This document shows, in pieces, positions 38,457 to 52,228 of a stretch of DNA of 64,000 bases. Location: positions 377,810 through 441,809 of the forward strand of contig NZ_JACRGA010000005.1 in assembly GCF_016217785.1 (NCBI RefSeq), written 5' to 3'. Position 1 is the first letter of the stretch. Each line of letters starts with the position of its first letter. Origin of the DNA: Methanobacterium sp. GTDB lineage: Archaea > Methanobacteriota > Methanobacteria > Methanobacteriales > Methanobacteriaceae. The notes below the pieces were generated by a model. The model saw only the letters and a list, made by a program, of their open reading frames with translations, had not been told where the DNA came from and did not search any database. Both the position numbers and the translations under genes were made by a program.

Positions 38457-39338
38457 ATGCTCACATCAGTCCAGAAAGAAATACTACAGAGTCTTATAAA
38501 TTTATATCGCAATTCCGAAGGCATGTCTGTCAAAGGGGAGGAAATTGCTGAATTAATGAAGCGTAACCCTGGAACTATCCGTAATCAGATGCAATCCCTC
38601 CGTAGTTTGGGACTGGTCAAAGGAGTACCAGGACCTAGGGGGGGATATAAACCAACTATTAAAGCTTACCATACTTTAAACATCCAGGACACGGATAAAA
38701 AGAGTCAGGTGCCCATATACAAAGGTGGGGAACTTGTAAAGGATATTTCCGTGGCTAAAATTGAGTTCACCAGTATCCCTCATCCTGGAGAATGTGAAGC
38801 AGCCATTAAAGCAGTGGGAAACATTAAAATCCTGGATTTAGGGGATAAAATACGAGTAGGCCCCACACCCGTAAACAAACTAGTAGTGGATGGGGTGGTG
38901 GTTGGTAGAGATGATATGGACAACATACTCCTCCTGGACACTACTGGAATCCGCAGCATCCCCAAAAGAAAAGTAATCGAAGTAGCCACACCCAACATAA
39001 TAACCCTGGACGGATTAACCACCATACGGGATGCAGCCCGGGTTTTATCCACTAACAACATTGAGGGTGCACCAGTAATGGATGATGGGGAAATCAGGGG
39101 AATGGTAACCTTATCTGACATCAGCCGCGCCCTGGCCGAGGCCCGGGAAGATATGAAAGTGGTGGATATAATGACCAAAAACGCCATAACCGTCAACGAA
39201 GATGTGGTCATTGCTGATGCCATTGAAATCATGAATAAAAATCAGATCGGCCGCTTAATAGTGGTTGACAAGGCAGGAAACGCACGAGGAATCGTCACCC
39301 GCACAGACCTTCTCGATAAAATAGCAGGCTTAAAATAG
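38457..39338 (+). CDS. HTH-CBS transcriptional regulator
   Basis: A 293-residue protein. A winged helix-turn-helix lies at the N-terminus (VQKEILQSLINLYRNSEG, EEIAELMKRNPGTIRNQMQS, VKGVPGPRGGYKPT). A middle domain (about 85-170) leads to two CBS domains (about 180-290; ITLDGLTTIRDAARVLSTNN and IMTKNAITVNEDVVIADAIE). CBS pairs bind adenine nucleotides or SAM. The ATG at 38457 is preferred because GGTGATAACC directly precedes it; the GTG at 38448 lies inside that site. A methanogen core regulator, target unknown. Confidence 0.9.
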   Translation: MLTSVQKEILQSLINLYRNSEGMSVKGEEIAELMKRNPGTIRNQMQSLRSLGLVKGVPGPRGGYKPTIKAYHTLNIQDTDKKSQVPIYKGGELVKDISVAKIEFTSIPHPGECEAAIKAVGNIKILDLGDKIRVGPTPVNKLVVDGVVVGRDDMDNILLLDTTGIRSIPKRKVIEVATPNIITLDGLTTIRDAARVLSTNNIEGAPVMDDGEIRGMVTLSDISRALAEAREDMKVVDIMTKNAITVNEDVVIADAIEIMNKNQIGRLIVVDKAGNARGIVTRTDLLDKIAGLK

Positions 39339-39608
39339 CTATTAATGGATTATTCTGATCAATTAGGTTAATTTCTTAAATTAAATCCTTTTAAGAGCAT
39401 TAATCTCAACCTCAATTTGAATTAATCATGATTAATATATACATATAATTATTTTTTTCCACAGATTCCAGACCTAAATTTTTCACAAATTTTAAAGTTA
39501 GAAACTAATTTTAAATAAACCATTGAATAAAACTAAAAAATAAGACCATCCTTATTTACAGTTTTCATTTAACTAACTTTTATTCAGATATACTTATACG
39601 CTACTTAG
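39339..39608. other. AT-rich promoter region, no gene
   Basis: No coding frame. A TATA-like TAATATATACATATAA lies near 39433-39448. The deoxyhypusine synthase start at 39609 lacks a clear ribosome-binding site and may be leaderless. Confidence 0.4.
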
Positions 39609-40574
39609 ATGGGCTTTTATCCAATATTACAGGAAGTGCAAAAACTGAAGATTCAACACATGAAAATAGACCCTGGAATGACCACCCTCCAGTTAATGGA
39701 AGAAATGGGGAAAAGCGGAGTTTTAGGGGCTGGCCGACTATACCGGGCCACCAAACTCCTGGCAGAACTAATGGGGGATGAGGAAACCACCCTCTTCCTG
39801 AGTGTTGCCGGACCAATGGTCCCTGGTGGTCTTAGAAAAATCATCCGGGATCTCCTGGCTGACGGCCATGTGGATGTGCTTATAACCAGTGGAGCCAACC
39901 TCACCCATGACTTGTTAGAGGCATTTGGAGGTTCACACTACCGGGATCATAATGAAACTGATGAACAACTCTGTCAGATGGGCATGGGTCGCATTGGGGA
40001 CATATACACTAAATCAGAAGATTTCGAAGTATTCGAATCAAAAATCAACACCCTCCTGGGTGAAATCTCTCAAAAAGAGGATCACATGAATATCCGCCAG
40101 TTTCTAACCGAGATAGGGAAGTGTATCCAGGACCCGGAATCCATTATCCACACCGCAACAGAGAAAAACATCCCTATATACGCACCGGGCATTATTGACA
40201 GCATGCTGGGATTGCAACTCTGGATGTTCACCCAGGAAAACCAGCTCACCCTGGATGCAGCCGGAGACATGCACGAACTATCAGACATAGTCTACGGATC
40301 CAAGAAGGTAGCCACTGTGATACTGGGGGGAGGACTGCCAAAACACTATGCTCTGGCCTCAAACATACTCACCGGTGGAGTTGACGCAGCGATACAGGTA
40401 ACCCTGGACCGCAGTGAAGCAGGAAGTCTGAGCGGAGCACCATTAGAAGAAGCCAAATCATGGGCTAAGGCCAAATGTGAATCCAAACTGGTAACCGTGA
40501 TTGGAGATGCCACTATAATCTTCCCAATGATGGTGGCCGGGGCTCTGGAATTAATAAATAAAAAAAATGATTAG
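39609..40574 (+). CDS. dys: Deoxyhypusine synthase
   Basis: A 321-residue enzyme that transfers a butylamine group from spermidine to a lysine of the translation factor aIF5A. Visible family motifs are DVLITSGANLTHDLLEA (residues 89-105), HYRDHNETDE (110-119), IYAPGIIDSMLGLQ (190-203) and the catalytic GGGLPKH (Lys245). Length is normal. The ATG at 39609 gives the usual N-terminal extent (IDPGMTT...LMEEM); an internal ATG at 39660 is less likely. Confidence 0.93.
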   Translation: MGFYPILQEVQKLKIQHMKIDPGMTTLQLMEEMGKSGVLGAGRLYRATKLLAELMGDEETTLFLSVAGPMVPGGLRKIIRDLLADGHVDVLITSGANLTHDLLEAFGGSHYRDHNETDEQLCQMGMGRIGDIYTKSEDFEVFESKINTLLGEISQKEDHMNIRQFLTEIGKCIQDPESIIHTATEKNIPIYAPGIIDSMLGLQLWMFTQENQLTLDAAGDMHELSDIVYGSKKVATVILGGGLPKHYALASNILTGGVDAAIQVTLDRSEAGSLSGAPLEEAKSWAKAKCESKLVTVIGDATIIFPMMVAGALELINKKND

Positions 40575-40720
40575 GGATAGTAAACCGGATAAAACATTCA
40601 AAAGATAAAAATACATTCAAGATACTAAACATTCAAAAGATAATAACAGTCAACTTAAAAGATGGATTAACGAAGAACAATATTAAAATGAAAACTAATT
40701 TTAAGGAGTTTTAAAAGTTT

Positions 40721-42478
<1,758 letters not shown>

Positions 42479-42487
42479 ACTAGACGT

Positions 42488-42538
<51 letters not shown>

Positions 42539-42585
42539 CATTTTTAAAAGCCATATTTAAGGCAAATTATTTGGAGTGAATATAT

Positions 42586-42810
<225 letters not shown>

Positions 42811-42845
42811 GTAACTTATTCATATAAATCTTCTAAAATTCAGAT

Positions 42846-42877
42846 AAAGGGAATAAAATCCAATTTTATTCCTTTTT
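42846..42877 (+). terminator. Hairpin after TRAM copy 2
   Basis: AAAGGGAATAAAAT (42846-42859) pairs with ATTTTATTCCTTTT (42863-42876), closed by a three-base loop and running into Ts. A good terminator-like stem. Confidence 0.6.
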
Positions 42878-43830
<953 letters not shown>

Positions 43831-44517
43831 ATGCATATTATGGAAGGTTTCTTGCCCTGGCAATGGTGCCTGTTATGGTACATAGTATCCCTGCCAGTGG
43901 TGGCTTATGGAGTAGTACAGATCAAGAAGATAACTGATGAACATCCAGAATCTAAACCATTACTTGCAGTCTCAGGGGCATTTGTTTTTGTTTTATCATC
44001 GTTAAAATTACCTTCAGTTACAGGTAGTTGTTCTCACCCTACCGGTACTGGTTTGGGGGCAGTGCTCTTTGGCCCAGCAGTTGCCAGTGTACTGGGAGCC
44101 ATAGTACTGGTTTTCCAGGCCCTTCTCCTGGCTCATGGGGGTCTCACCACACTAGGTGCTAACATATTCTCAATGGGAATTGTTGGCCCTGTGGTGGCCT
44201 GGTTGGTTTATAAAGGTGTTAAGAAAGCGGGCTGGTCCCCACTTATTGGAGTGTTTCTGGCGGCGTCTCTGGCTGATCTCATGACCTACGTTACCACTGC
44301 CACCCAGTTATCATTGGCTTTCCCTGTACCTACCTTTAGTGCAGCATTTGTTAATTTCATGTGGATATTTGCCATCACTCAGATACCCCTGGCCATTGCT
44401 GAGGGACTGTTAACTGTAGTGATATTTGATTACATCATGAAACTCAGGCCAGACATCCTAGAGAACTTGAAAGTTATCGGTCCTAAAATAAAGGAAAAAG
44501 TGCAGGCGGTGGTTTAG
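43831..44517 (+). CDS. cbiM: Cobalt ECF transporter, S component CbiM
   Basis: A 228-residue substrate-binding membrane protein of the energy-coupling-factor cobalt importer. The extreme N-terminus MHIMEGFLPWQW carries the His that coordinates the metal, and the sequence GSCSHPTGTGLGAVLFGP is the family signature. The MHIMEG form is typical of cobalt CbiM rather than nickel NikM (MHIPDG). A perfect GGAGG precedes the ATG. The cbiN gene starts on the next base after the stop. Needed for cobalamin and corrinoid synthesis in methanogenesis. Confidence 0.95.
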   Translation: MHIMEGFLPWQWCLLWYIVSLPVVAYGVVQIKKITDEHPESKPLLAVSGAFVFVLSSLKLPSVTGSCSHPTGTGLGAVLFGPAVASVLGAIVLVFQALLLAHGGLTTLGANIFSMGIVGPVVAWLVYKGVKKAGWSPLIGVFLAASLADLMTYVTTATQLSLAFPVPTFSAAFVNFMWIFAITQIPLAIAEGLLTVVIFDYIMKLRPDILENLKVIGPKIKEKVQAVV

Positions 44518-44865
44518 ATGGATAGTAAATATTACATAGTCTTACTTGCCATGGTAGCCATTATTGCCGTAGCGCCTCTGGTCATGTACGGTGGCTTGGG
44601 TGAGGATGAGGGTTATTTTGGTGGAGCTGATGGTGCAGCGGGCACAGCTGTTGAGGAAACTGGATACACGCCCTGGTTTAGTGCCATATGGGAACCACCC
44701 AGTGGTGAAATTGAAAGCCTGCTATTCGCCTTACAAGCGGCAATAGGGGCTATAATAATTGGTTACATTTTAGGATACTTCCAGGGCCAGGCAAAGGAGC
44801 GCAAGAGAATTGAAAATGAAGTTAAAACTGCAGATGGGGCTGAGAATACTGGCCCTGAAAATTAG
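44518..44865 (+). CDS. cbiN: Cobalt transport protein CbiN
   Basis: A 115-residue small membrane subunit with two helices (YYIVLLAMVAIIAVAPLVMY and ALQAAIGAIIIGYILGYFQG) around an extracytoplasmic loop containing GEDEGYFGGADGAA and YTPWF.. IWEPPSGE, typical of CbiN. It abuts cbiM without a gap. The C-terminal tail is longer and more acidic than usual. Confidence 0.93.
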   Translation: MDSKYYIVLLAMVAIIAVAPLVMYGGLGEDEGYFGGADGAAGTAVEETGYTPWFSAIWEPPSGEIESLLFALQAAIGAIIIGYILGYFQGQAKERKRIENEVKTADGAENTGPEN

Positions 44866-45013
44866 AAAGTAAAGGTGGTCTTAAAACTAAACTGAAATCT
44901 TTAAAGTAAACTAGAATATATATAAAGTAAAATATAAGATATATTAAAGAAAAATTGAATATATCTAAAGTAAACTTTGGGTTTCAACAATAAGTTACAG
45001 GTGATACTGGAAA

Positions 45014-45802
45014 ATGTTTGAAAACACACTGGATAACTACGCACATTCCAACGGTCTTAGAGACATGAACACCTTCTTTAAGGTTATATTTGCAATCTCT
45101 ACCATGTTGGTGAGCTTGATATCCACATCACCTGTAGTACCTTTACTTATAACTTTTTTCATGTCTGCATTAATTATTTTCCAGGCTAAAATCCCCTGGA
45201 AGTTCTACCTAAAATTCTTAGCCATTCCCTTCATTTTTGGATTCATAACCTTCATTTTCATGTCCCTCTTTTTTGGAATAGGTGCACATATCCTGGATCT
45301 GGGAGTGTTCAACCTGGCAGTTACCGAAGATGGTTTCAACCTGGGATTACTTCTTTTTTCACGTGTAATGGGTGGTTTCACCTGCATGGCATTTTTAGCA
45401 TTAACCATCCCCATGACCGAACTTTTCAGTGAACTGGAACGCTTCAGGATTCCCCAGATAGTCACGGAACTAGCCATGTTAATGTATCGTTACATATTCC
45501 TCTTTTTAGATGAGGGCATTAACATGTACCATGCTCAGGAGACACGTTTAGGATACTCATCCTACCGGAAATCATTCAAATCAATGGGGATGCTGGGGAG
45601 CAACCTCTTCATAAGAACCTGGATAAAAGGTGAGCAGGCACATCTTGCCATGGAATCACGATGTTATGATGGCTCTCTGAGAACATTGAAGGCACCTGAA
45701 AGCATTCGAAGCATAGGAATCGGTAAACTGGCTTTGTTTGTTTCTTTTGAATTGATCCTGCTTATCTGTGTATATTTAACCTGGAACCTGAGAATAGTTT
45801 AA
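45014..45802 (+). CDS. cbiQ: Cobalt ECF transporter T component CbiQ
   Basis: A 262-residue transmembrane coupling protein. It shows about five membrane segments and the cytosolic coupling helices with the family signature MESRCYDG (near residue 217) and RLGYSSYRKSFKSMG. It joins the substrate component CbiM to the ATPase CbiO. GGTGATAC precedes the ATG. The 148-bp gap after cbiN contains repeated AAAGTAAA-ATATAT segments but no gene. Confidence 0.93.
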   Translation: MFENTLDNYAHSNGLRDMNTFFKVIFAISTMLVSLISTSPVVPLLITFFMSALIIFQAKIPWKFYLKFLAIPFIFGFITFIFMSLFFGIGAHILDLGVFNLAVTEDGFNLGLLLFSRVMGGFTCMAFLALTIPMTELFSELERFRIPQIVTELAMLMYRYIFLFLDEGINMYHAQETRLGYSSYRKSFKSMGMLGSNLFIRTWIKGEQAHLAMESRCYDGSLRTLKAPESIRSIGIGKLALFVSFELILLICVYLTWNLRIV

Positions 45803-45878
45803 TATTATCAATCCTTTTTTCAAATTAAAAAGAACAATTTTATATCTTTAATATGTAATTAGGTATTGAGTGAATCCA

Positions 45879-46718
<840 letters not shown>

Positions 46719-46786
46719 TTGAGTTAGTTATATATTTAATCCACAAAATACTTCCTATTCTTATCAAAAACACAGTGGGAGTGTCT

Positions 46787-47953
46787 ATGGCAGGAAAATC
46801 ACAAGTGTCCGTGGCGCAATGCCAGTCTTATTCTTTACATGAAGTCCAAAAGGCCACCAAAACATGTATGGATTCCCTTGGCGGTCTTGATTCCTACATT
46901 AATCCTGGAGATACCGTACTCCTTAAACCGAACCTGCTCCAGGCTAAACCTCCAGAAGAGTACATCACCACCCACCCTGTCCTGGTGGAAGCAGTAATCA
47001 ACCTGGTACGGGATGCTGGTGGAATGCCACAGGTAGGAGACAGTCCCGGAGCTTTTGATAGGGACATTGAGAGATACTGGAAAGTTACAGGTCTTACAGA
47101 AGTTTGTAAAAGGCTGGATGTGGAACTGGTCAATTTTGAAACTGCAGGAAGTTACCATAAAACCAGAAATGGTCGTGATTACCACATAGCCAAACCAGTT
47201 CTGGATGCCGATCTTTTGATCAACCTTCCCAAGATCAAAACTCACGGCCTCACCGTTTTCACCTGTGCCATTAAAAACCTTTATGGAACGGTTCCAGGTT
47301 TTACCAAGGTAGAGTACCATAAACAGGCCCCTAAACCCTCCGAATTCGCTGCGAGAGTTGTGGATATCTTTGCAGTGAACCAGCCCTGCCTGCACATTGT
47401 GGATGGTGTGGTGGGAATGGAAGGATCCGGCCCCTCAGCAGGCGACCCCCGAAAACTGGGTATGATCCTGGCAGGAACAGATGGCGTGGCCCTGGACAGT
47501 TTCATCACCCATACACTGGGACGCAACCCACTGGAAGTACCCACCAACAGCATAGCCTATGAGCAGGGGCTGGGAGAATCTGATATAAAAATGATAAATG
47601 TCATAGGCGAGGCCCCTGTTGTTGATAATTTCAAATGGCCCCCAAAACTGTCCTCCACACTGGAAATCATCCCCGGTCCCCTGGCACGGGGTTTGATGAA
47701 GTTCTGGTGGACCCGACCAGCCATTAACCCGGAAAAATGTAACCAGTGCAAAAGATGCCAGGAAAGCTGCCCCACACATGCACTGAGAAAACCAGGACAA
47801 CTGTCAGAGGGTCAAAAATTATATATCCCGGAATTCGACTACGATGATTGTATAAACTGCCTGTGCTGTATGGAAATGTGCCCCCAGAAGGCGGTTTATC
47901 ATGACAAGAGTCTACTCTATAATGTGATTTCAAGGTTTTCAGGTTCTGAGTAA
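46787..47953 (+). CDS. DUF362 protein with two [4Fe-4S] clusters
   Basis: A 388-residue protein. Residues about 1-300 are a DUF362 domain (LLKPNLLQAKPPEEYITTHP, GDSPGAFDRD, NLPKIKTHGLTVFTCAIKNL and a central VDGVVGMEGSGPSAGDP). The C-terminal ferredoxin module has CNQCKRCQESCP and CINCLCCMEMCP (about 323-372), which bind two [4Fe-4S] clusters. Start at ATG 46787, preceded by GGGAGTG; the in-frame GTG at 46775 is less likely. DUF362 ferredoxins are widespread in anaerobes and presumed to transfer electrons; the partner is unknown. Confidence 0.9.
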   Translation: MAGKSQVSVAQCQSYSLHEVQKATKTCMDSLGGLDSYINPGDTVLLKPNLLQAKPPEEYITTHPVLVEAVINLVRDAGGMPQVGDSPGAFDRDIERYWKVTGLTEVCKRLDVELVNFETAGSYHKTRNGRDYHIAKPVLDADLLINLPKIKTHGLTVFTCAIKNLYGTVPGFTKVEYHKQAPKPSEFAARVVDIFAVNQPCLHIVDGVVGMEGSGPSAGDPRKLGMILAGTDGVALDSFITHTLGRNPLEVPTNSIAYEQGLGESDIKMINVIGEAPVVDNFKWPPKLSSTLEIIPGPLARGLMKFWWTRPAINPEKCNQCKRCQESCPTHALRKPGQLSEGQKLYIPEFDYDDCINCLCCMEMCPQKAVYHDKSLLYNVISRFSGSE

Positions 47954-48023
47954 TCTTTAATTCTCAAAAATAAACGTAAATTTATTGTTGATGTTTTTTT
48001 ATAAATTGGTGTTTGAGCACGGT

Positions 48024-48824
48024 TTAAATTACGTGTCCACCTCTTCTTCCTTCATATGCTTTTTCTATTGCCAATAATTTTCGATGGAAAATCTCAATTT
48101 TTGGTTTCTCCTCCTGAATTATTGCTTCATTTAATCCAAAAAAGGATAGAATGTAAAGATAATCAGAGGGAGTACCAAGTTCTGAAAGATTGTCTGGTAA
48201 ATCGTATAATTCACTTAAGATCGTATCACGAACGCTATCGCCATAGTCAGTTAAAACGTATTCTTTCGTACCAAAACCTATGATACTTCTTTTTTCAAAC
48301 TTGAAATAATCACGATTAAGCAGTTCTTCAATGAAAACATTTTTAAATGTCTCACTTTCGAATTTATAGCTCAATGGTCCTTTTTCATAGGTGTCAAGAA
48401 TAAAGGAATCCTTGGATCTGAATGTATCTAACATAATGGATTCATATGGTTTAAATGGTGTGGAAAGGGATTTTTCAAAGTGAGGGCCTTTTTTTACAGT
48501 GACATGATCCATATTCAATAGAATCAAACGAGAAGATCTGATTTCCAGTTCTAAAATACCTTTTAAGATAAAATAGAATAAAGTGACACGGTACGGTGAT
48601 TTAAAAAAATTGTCCAGATATTTAGGTCTGTATATTAATGTTACAAATTCTGCTGGGCTTAAATTAAATTTTTCAACGCATGCAGCACAATCACTGAATT
48701 CCAGAAGATTAACTTTATTATTATCCTTCTCAGGGAAGAGAGTATCCTCCGCCAAAGTTCCACATTCAGGGCAGAAATTTCCATGTTCCGGAATTTCGGA
48801 ACCGCACCTGTGACAATAAACCAT
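48024..48824 (-). CDS. Zinc-ribbon protein with an unrecognised domain
   Basis: A 266-residue protein. The first 25 residues (YCHRCGSEIPEHGNFCPECG) are a standard zinc ribbon of the zinc_ribbon_2 type, followed by an acidic linker. Residues about 40-266 are soluble and contain several basic/aromatic helices, for example LSPAEFVTLIYRPKYLDNFF and YRVTLFYFILKGILELEIRS, and were not recognised. Possibly a regulatory or scaffold protein. Confidence 0.65.
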   Translation of the reverse strand: MVYCHRCGSEIPEHGNFCPECGTLAEDTLFPEKDNNKVNLLEFSDCAACVEKFNLSPAEFVTLIYRPKYLDNFFKSPYRVTLFYFILKGILELEIRSSRLILLNMDHVTVKKGPHFEKSLSTPFKPYESIMLDTFRSKDSFILDTYEKGPLSYKFESETFKNVFIEELLNRDYFKFEKRSIIGFGTKEYVLTDYGDSVRDTILSELYDLPDNLSELGTPSDYLYILSFFGLNEAIIQEEKPKIEIFHRKLLAIEKAYEGRRGGHVI

Positions 48825-48982
48825 GATAAACCCTTATAATCACATACATCTTTTTTTAAGTTTTTCCTTCTCCTTAAACGTTTTGAAAAGAAAAACTTAT
48901 TTCTTACTTTGGTTTTTAAAAATAATATATTAAAAAATTGAATTAAATTCCCTAAAAAAAAATAATAGGGGTGAATTGGTTT

Positions 48983-51931
48983 TTATTTTTCCCTTTTGGT
49001 GTTGAATAAACCAGTTACCATCATTAAAACGGCCAGGATGGCCACTCCCATTGGCAGACCAGTGGTTTGCATGGGAACTGTTTTAATGGCCGCGTTTACT
49101 GTTGTTGAAGTTTCAGGATCTGAATCTGAAGTAAGTCCTGATTGTGCGTAAATGACGGCTGAGCCAGTCATGACTTCCAGGTTGGGATCAAAGGTTATGG
49201 TGGTAATACTGGGTTTTATGGAATACGTACCTGGGTCTAGAACCGTTATTAAAACAACCAGGGTTGGATCTATTTGAGACAGGTCTCCCAGGTTCCAGGT
49301 AATGGTCCGTGTGCTATTGTCGTAACTGAAGTTGTTATAGCCATCAGGGGATGATGCACTTTGAAACTGCAAGCCACCAGGTATCGCAAGGGTTAGAACA
49401 GTATTTTCAGCAATTTTATCATGGTTGTTTCCAACTTTGAATGTGATCTGCACTGTGTCACCTATTGTGGGGTTGCTTTTGTCCACCTTCACATTCACAT
49501 AAATGTCAGCTGAAGGTTGAATGTTTACATTAGTTTGTTTAGTATCTGTTCCTATTTTACCAGTTACATTGGCTTCTCCTGCTTCTCCTTCTGCAAATAG
49601 AGTGGTTGTGGTTATTGCATTAACTGTTGGCTTCTGAATGGATTTAGTCCCATGGTTTTCAAGGCTTCCCAGATCAGTGCTGAATTCAACCAGTGTCCCA
49701 TCAGGAATATGCTCTAATGTGGGGTCATGGTAATTACCATTTGAATCGTACCTGAGATCAGCAGTAACAGTTGATTGACCATTCAGAGGGATTAATGTGG
49801 GCGATGCATTTATATGGAGTACTATGTATGGGTTGGTTTCAACTAGGCCGTTGACCAGTGTATTAGGGTCATCAAGAGAGCCCCAGTAATTGTTGGTGGC
49901 ATTGAAACTATTAAAGTCGGTATTTACTATTCCGAAGTTTGAGTTACCGCTTATGGAGTTGAAATGGGCTTCATTGCTACTGTTAGTGGTGTTGATACCT
50001 ACCTGGTTTCCGGTGATTATATTCCCGATAATACTGTTTTGAGTAGGATGACCAATGTTTTTCCAGCCGAGTAATTGGATCCCAATGATATTACCCGTCA
50101 GTTCGTTCTCGTTTAACAAGTTGTTATGTGCGTTAAGGAATAGGGAGATGCCCATATCGGTGTTGGATATTTTGTTTCCTATTATCTGGTTATCTGATGC
50201 AGTAATACTAATTCCGATAATGGTTTGGGTTATGATATTGTTGAGAATCTGGTTGTTTGAAGATGATTCTAAGGAAATGCCGCTATTGGTTAGTACATTC
50301 CCTGATACGGTGTTTCCGGTAGCGTTGTTTCTAAGATTGATACCACCCTCATTGTCTTGTAATTTGCAGTTTTGAACGCTGATGTTGTTGGTACCGGCTA
50401 AAAGTATGCCCTGCAGGTTATTGGATATTTGAAGGGAATTAACCTGAACATTTTCACATGAAATAAGTGCCAGGTAACCGATGGTCATGGTATTGTCAAA
50501 AATCCCCCCGTTTTGCCCTACAATGTAATATATGGGTTTTCCATTGACGGTGTTACTCTTATCAATGTCCAGTGTTTGGTAATTTGGAAGACCAAATGCT
50601 CCTCCGGCGTTTACACCAAAATTGTACTCATTGTTTTCCAAGATGTTGTTTCTTAACTGTATATTTAACGAATTAAGGATTTCCATTCCTATTTCACAGT
50701 TTTTCACTGTATTACCGGTGAGTTTATCTCCATTAGATTGACTGATATAGATTCCCCAAGGTGTACCACCTGTTACCTCATTGTTGGTTATGAGGGTATT
50801 GACAGCCTTAAAGGTATAGATTCCTCGTGTGTGATTGGTGATTTTGTTATTTAGTACCTGGTTGTTGTTTGAAAGCCACCAGCTTGAGACGCCACCATCA
50901 ATCTCAATTCCATAGTCGTTGTTGTCTGAGACAGTGTTTCCTGATATTACATTTTCCCATGAACCATCGTCTACGCTGATTCCATAATCCCAATTATTTT
51001 GGACTATATTTCCACTGATATTGTTTTTGCTGGAATCATACAATTTTATTCCCCCCCTCATGAATATTGTAGAACCAATCCCGTTGCCTATTACTGTGTT
51101 GTTAGCAATTATGTTTTCATGCGCATTATTAATTGTTATTCCGTTATCGCCGCTTTTTGTCACGTTGTTATCAATTAATTGATTGTAATAAGACTGTCTA
51201 ATCAAAACTCCTTCAAATATACCTATACCGGGATATCCCTGGCCATTATTGTCTATGGTGTTGTTATAGATCTTATTATAGTGCGATGAATCATCTATCA
51301 TAATTCCGCATAATGGGTTTTCAGCGATGTTGTTTTTATCCAGTAAGTTATAAAATGCCCCTGAAAGAGCTATACCTATGGCATTTCCGATTAATTTGTT
51401 GTTGATTATGGTGCAGTTGTTAGCACTAGTAATACGTATCCCTGAATAACCAATCTCAAGATTTTGTATGGCATCATGGTAATGTCCGGTGGCTCCAGTG
51501 ATGGTAAACCCATTTATTTTCGCACCATTTGCATTTATATTAACGGTGTTTTTGTTTGGATCGGCTGCTTGGATAATAACTGTACCTTGGGCAGTTAATG
51601 TGATATTTTCTTTGGTAATATACACGTTTTCAGGATAAGTTCCTGCTTCTACAGTTATTTCATCTCCGGCTTCAGCCTCATTTAGGGCTGCCTGGATGGT
51701 GGTGTAGCTGATGCCGGTTCGTGTGTTACGTGGATCTGGAATGGGGATATTATTCTGCTGGTCTTGGGGGGAGGTTACCGTTTTTGAAGTTGGGTCTGAA
51801 TTGCCATTCTCCTCATTATTACCTGAATTTTGTAGATTTTGGAGGTCTGATGTGTTTCCTGCTGACACCACTCCACATATTGTCAGAGTGAAAATAAAGG
51901 TTAGTAATAGTAGTAATACTTGTTTTTTCAC
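48983..51931 (-). CDS. Giant beta-helix adhesin-like surface protein
   Basis: A 982-residue secreted protein. It has a signal peptide (KKQVLLLLLTFIFTLTICGV), then a long parallel beta-helix (about 75-690) made of about 25 repeats of the N..I..N.......GI.L..S..N pattern (NosD/pectate-lyase-like). A Big-type Ig domain follows (about 705-825) and a DUF11 domain (about 830-940; ADIYVNVKVDKSNPTIGDTV), ending in one membrane helix PMGVAILAVLMMVTGLF and a KREK tail. Adhesin-like proteins of this sort coat Methanobacteriales. The GTG start is fixed by GGAGGTGA seven bases ahead. Confidence 0.88.
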   Translation of the reverse strand: MKKQVLLLLLTFIFTLTICGVVSAGNTSDLQNLQNSGNNEENGNSDPTSKTVTSPQDQQNNIPIPDPRNTRTGISYTTIQAALNEAEAGDEITVEAGTYPENVYITKENITLTAQGTVIIQAADPNKNTVNINANGAKINGFTITGATGHYHDAIQNLEIGYSGIRITSANNCTIINNKLIGNAIGIALSGAFYNLLDKNNIAENPLCGIMIDDSSHYNKIYNNTIDNNGQGYPGIGIFEGVLIRQSYYNQLIDNNVTKSGDNGITINNAHENIIANNTVIGNGIGSTIFMRGGIKLYDSSKNNISGNIVQNNWDYGISVDDGSWENVISGNTVSDNNDYGIEIDGGVSSWWLSNNNQVLNNKITNHTRGIYTFKAVNTLITNNEVTGGTPWGIYISQSNGDKLTGNTVKNCEIGMEILNSLNIQLRNNILENNEYNFGVNAGGAFGLPNYQTLDIDKSNTVNGKPIYYIVGQNGGIFDNTMTIGYLALISCENVQVNSLQISNNLQGILLAGTNNISVQNCKLQDNEGGINLRNNATGNTVSGNVLTNSGISLESSSNNQILNNIITQTIIGISITASDNQIIGNKISNTDMGISLFLNAHNNLLNENELTGNIIGIQLLGWKNIGHPTQNSIIGNIITGNQVGINTTNSSNEAHFNSISGNSNFGIVNTDFNSFNATNNYWGSLDDPNTLVNGLVETNPYIVLHINASPTLIPLNGQSTVTADLRYDSNGNYHDPTLEHIPDGTLVEFSTDLGSLENHGTKSIQKPTVNAITTTTLFAEGEAGEANVTGKIGTDTKQTNVNIQPSADIYVNVKVDKSNPTIGDTVQITFKVGNNHDKIAENTVLTLAIPGGLQFQSASSPDGYNNFSYDNSTRTITWNLGDLSQIDPTLVVLITVLDPGTYSIKPSITTITFDPNLEVMTGSAVIYAQSGLTSDSDPETSTTVNAAIKTVPMQTTGLPMGVAILAVLMMVTGLFNTKREK

Positions 51932-52228
51932 TTTTTCACCTCCTTTTACAATTTTTACATATCATTCTGATTACCAGAACAGTGGTAACCTAGTTATGTC
52001 TTAATTACTCACACATTCTATCTAAGTACTCACATATATTTTTATGGTTTTGAAAAACAATGTTACTGTATGATATCAATATAATGGAATAAGAGAAACG
52101 AATATTCACCTATCAAAAATAGAAAGAACTTTAAATAAATGGGTTTTGAAGTTTGATCCGAATTTTACAATTTATTATAAGAAAAGAGTTGAAATAATAT
52201 TTCAGTTACAAAATTAGAGGTCATTTAA
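51932..52228. other. Gap between adhesin promoter and TetR gene
   Basis: No gene recognised. AT-rich; a T-rich stretch near 52038-52045 may contain the adhesin promoter. Confidence 0.35.
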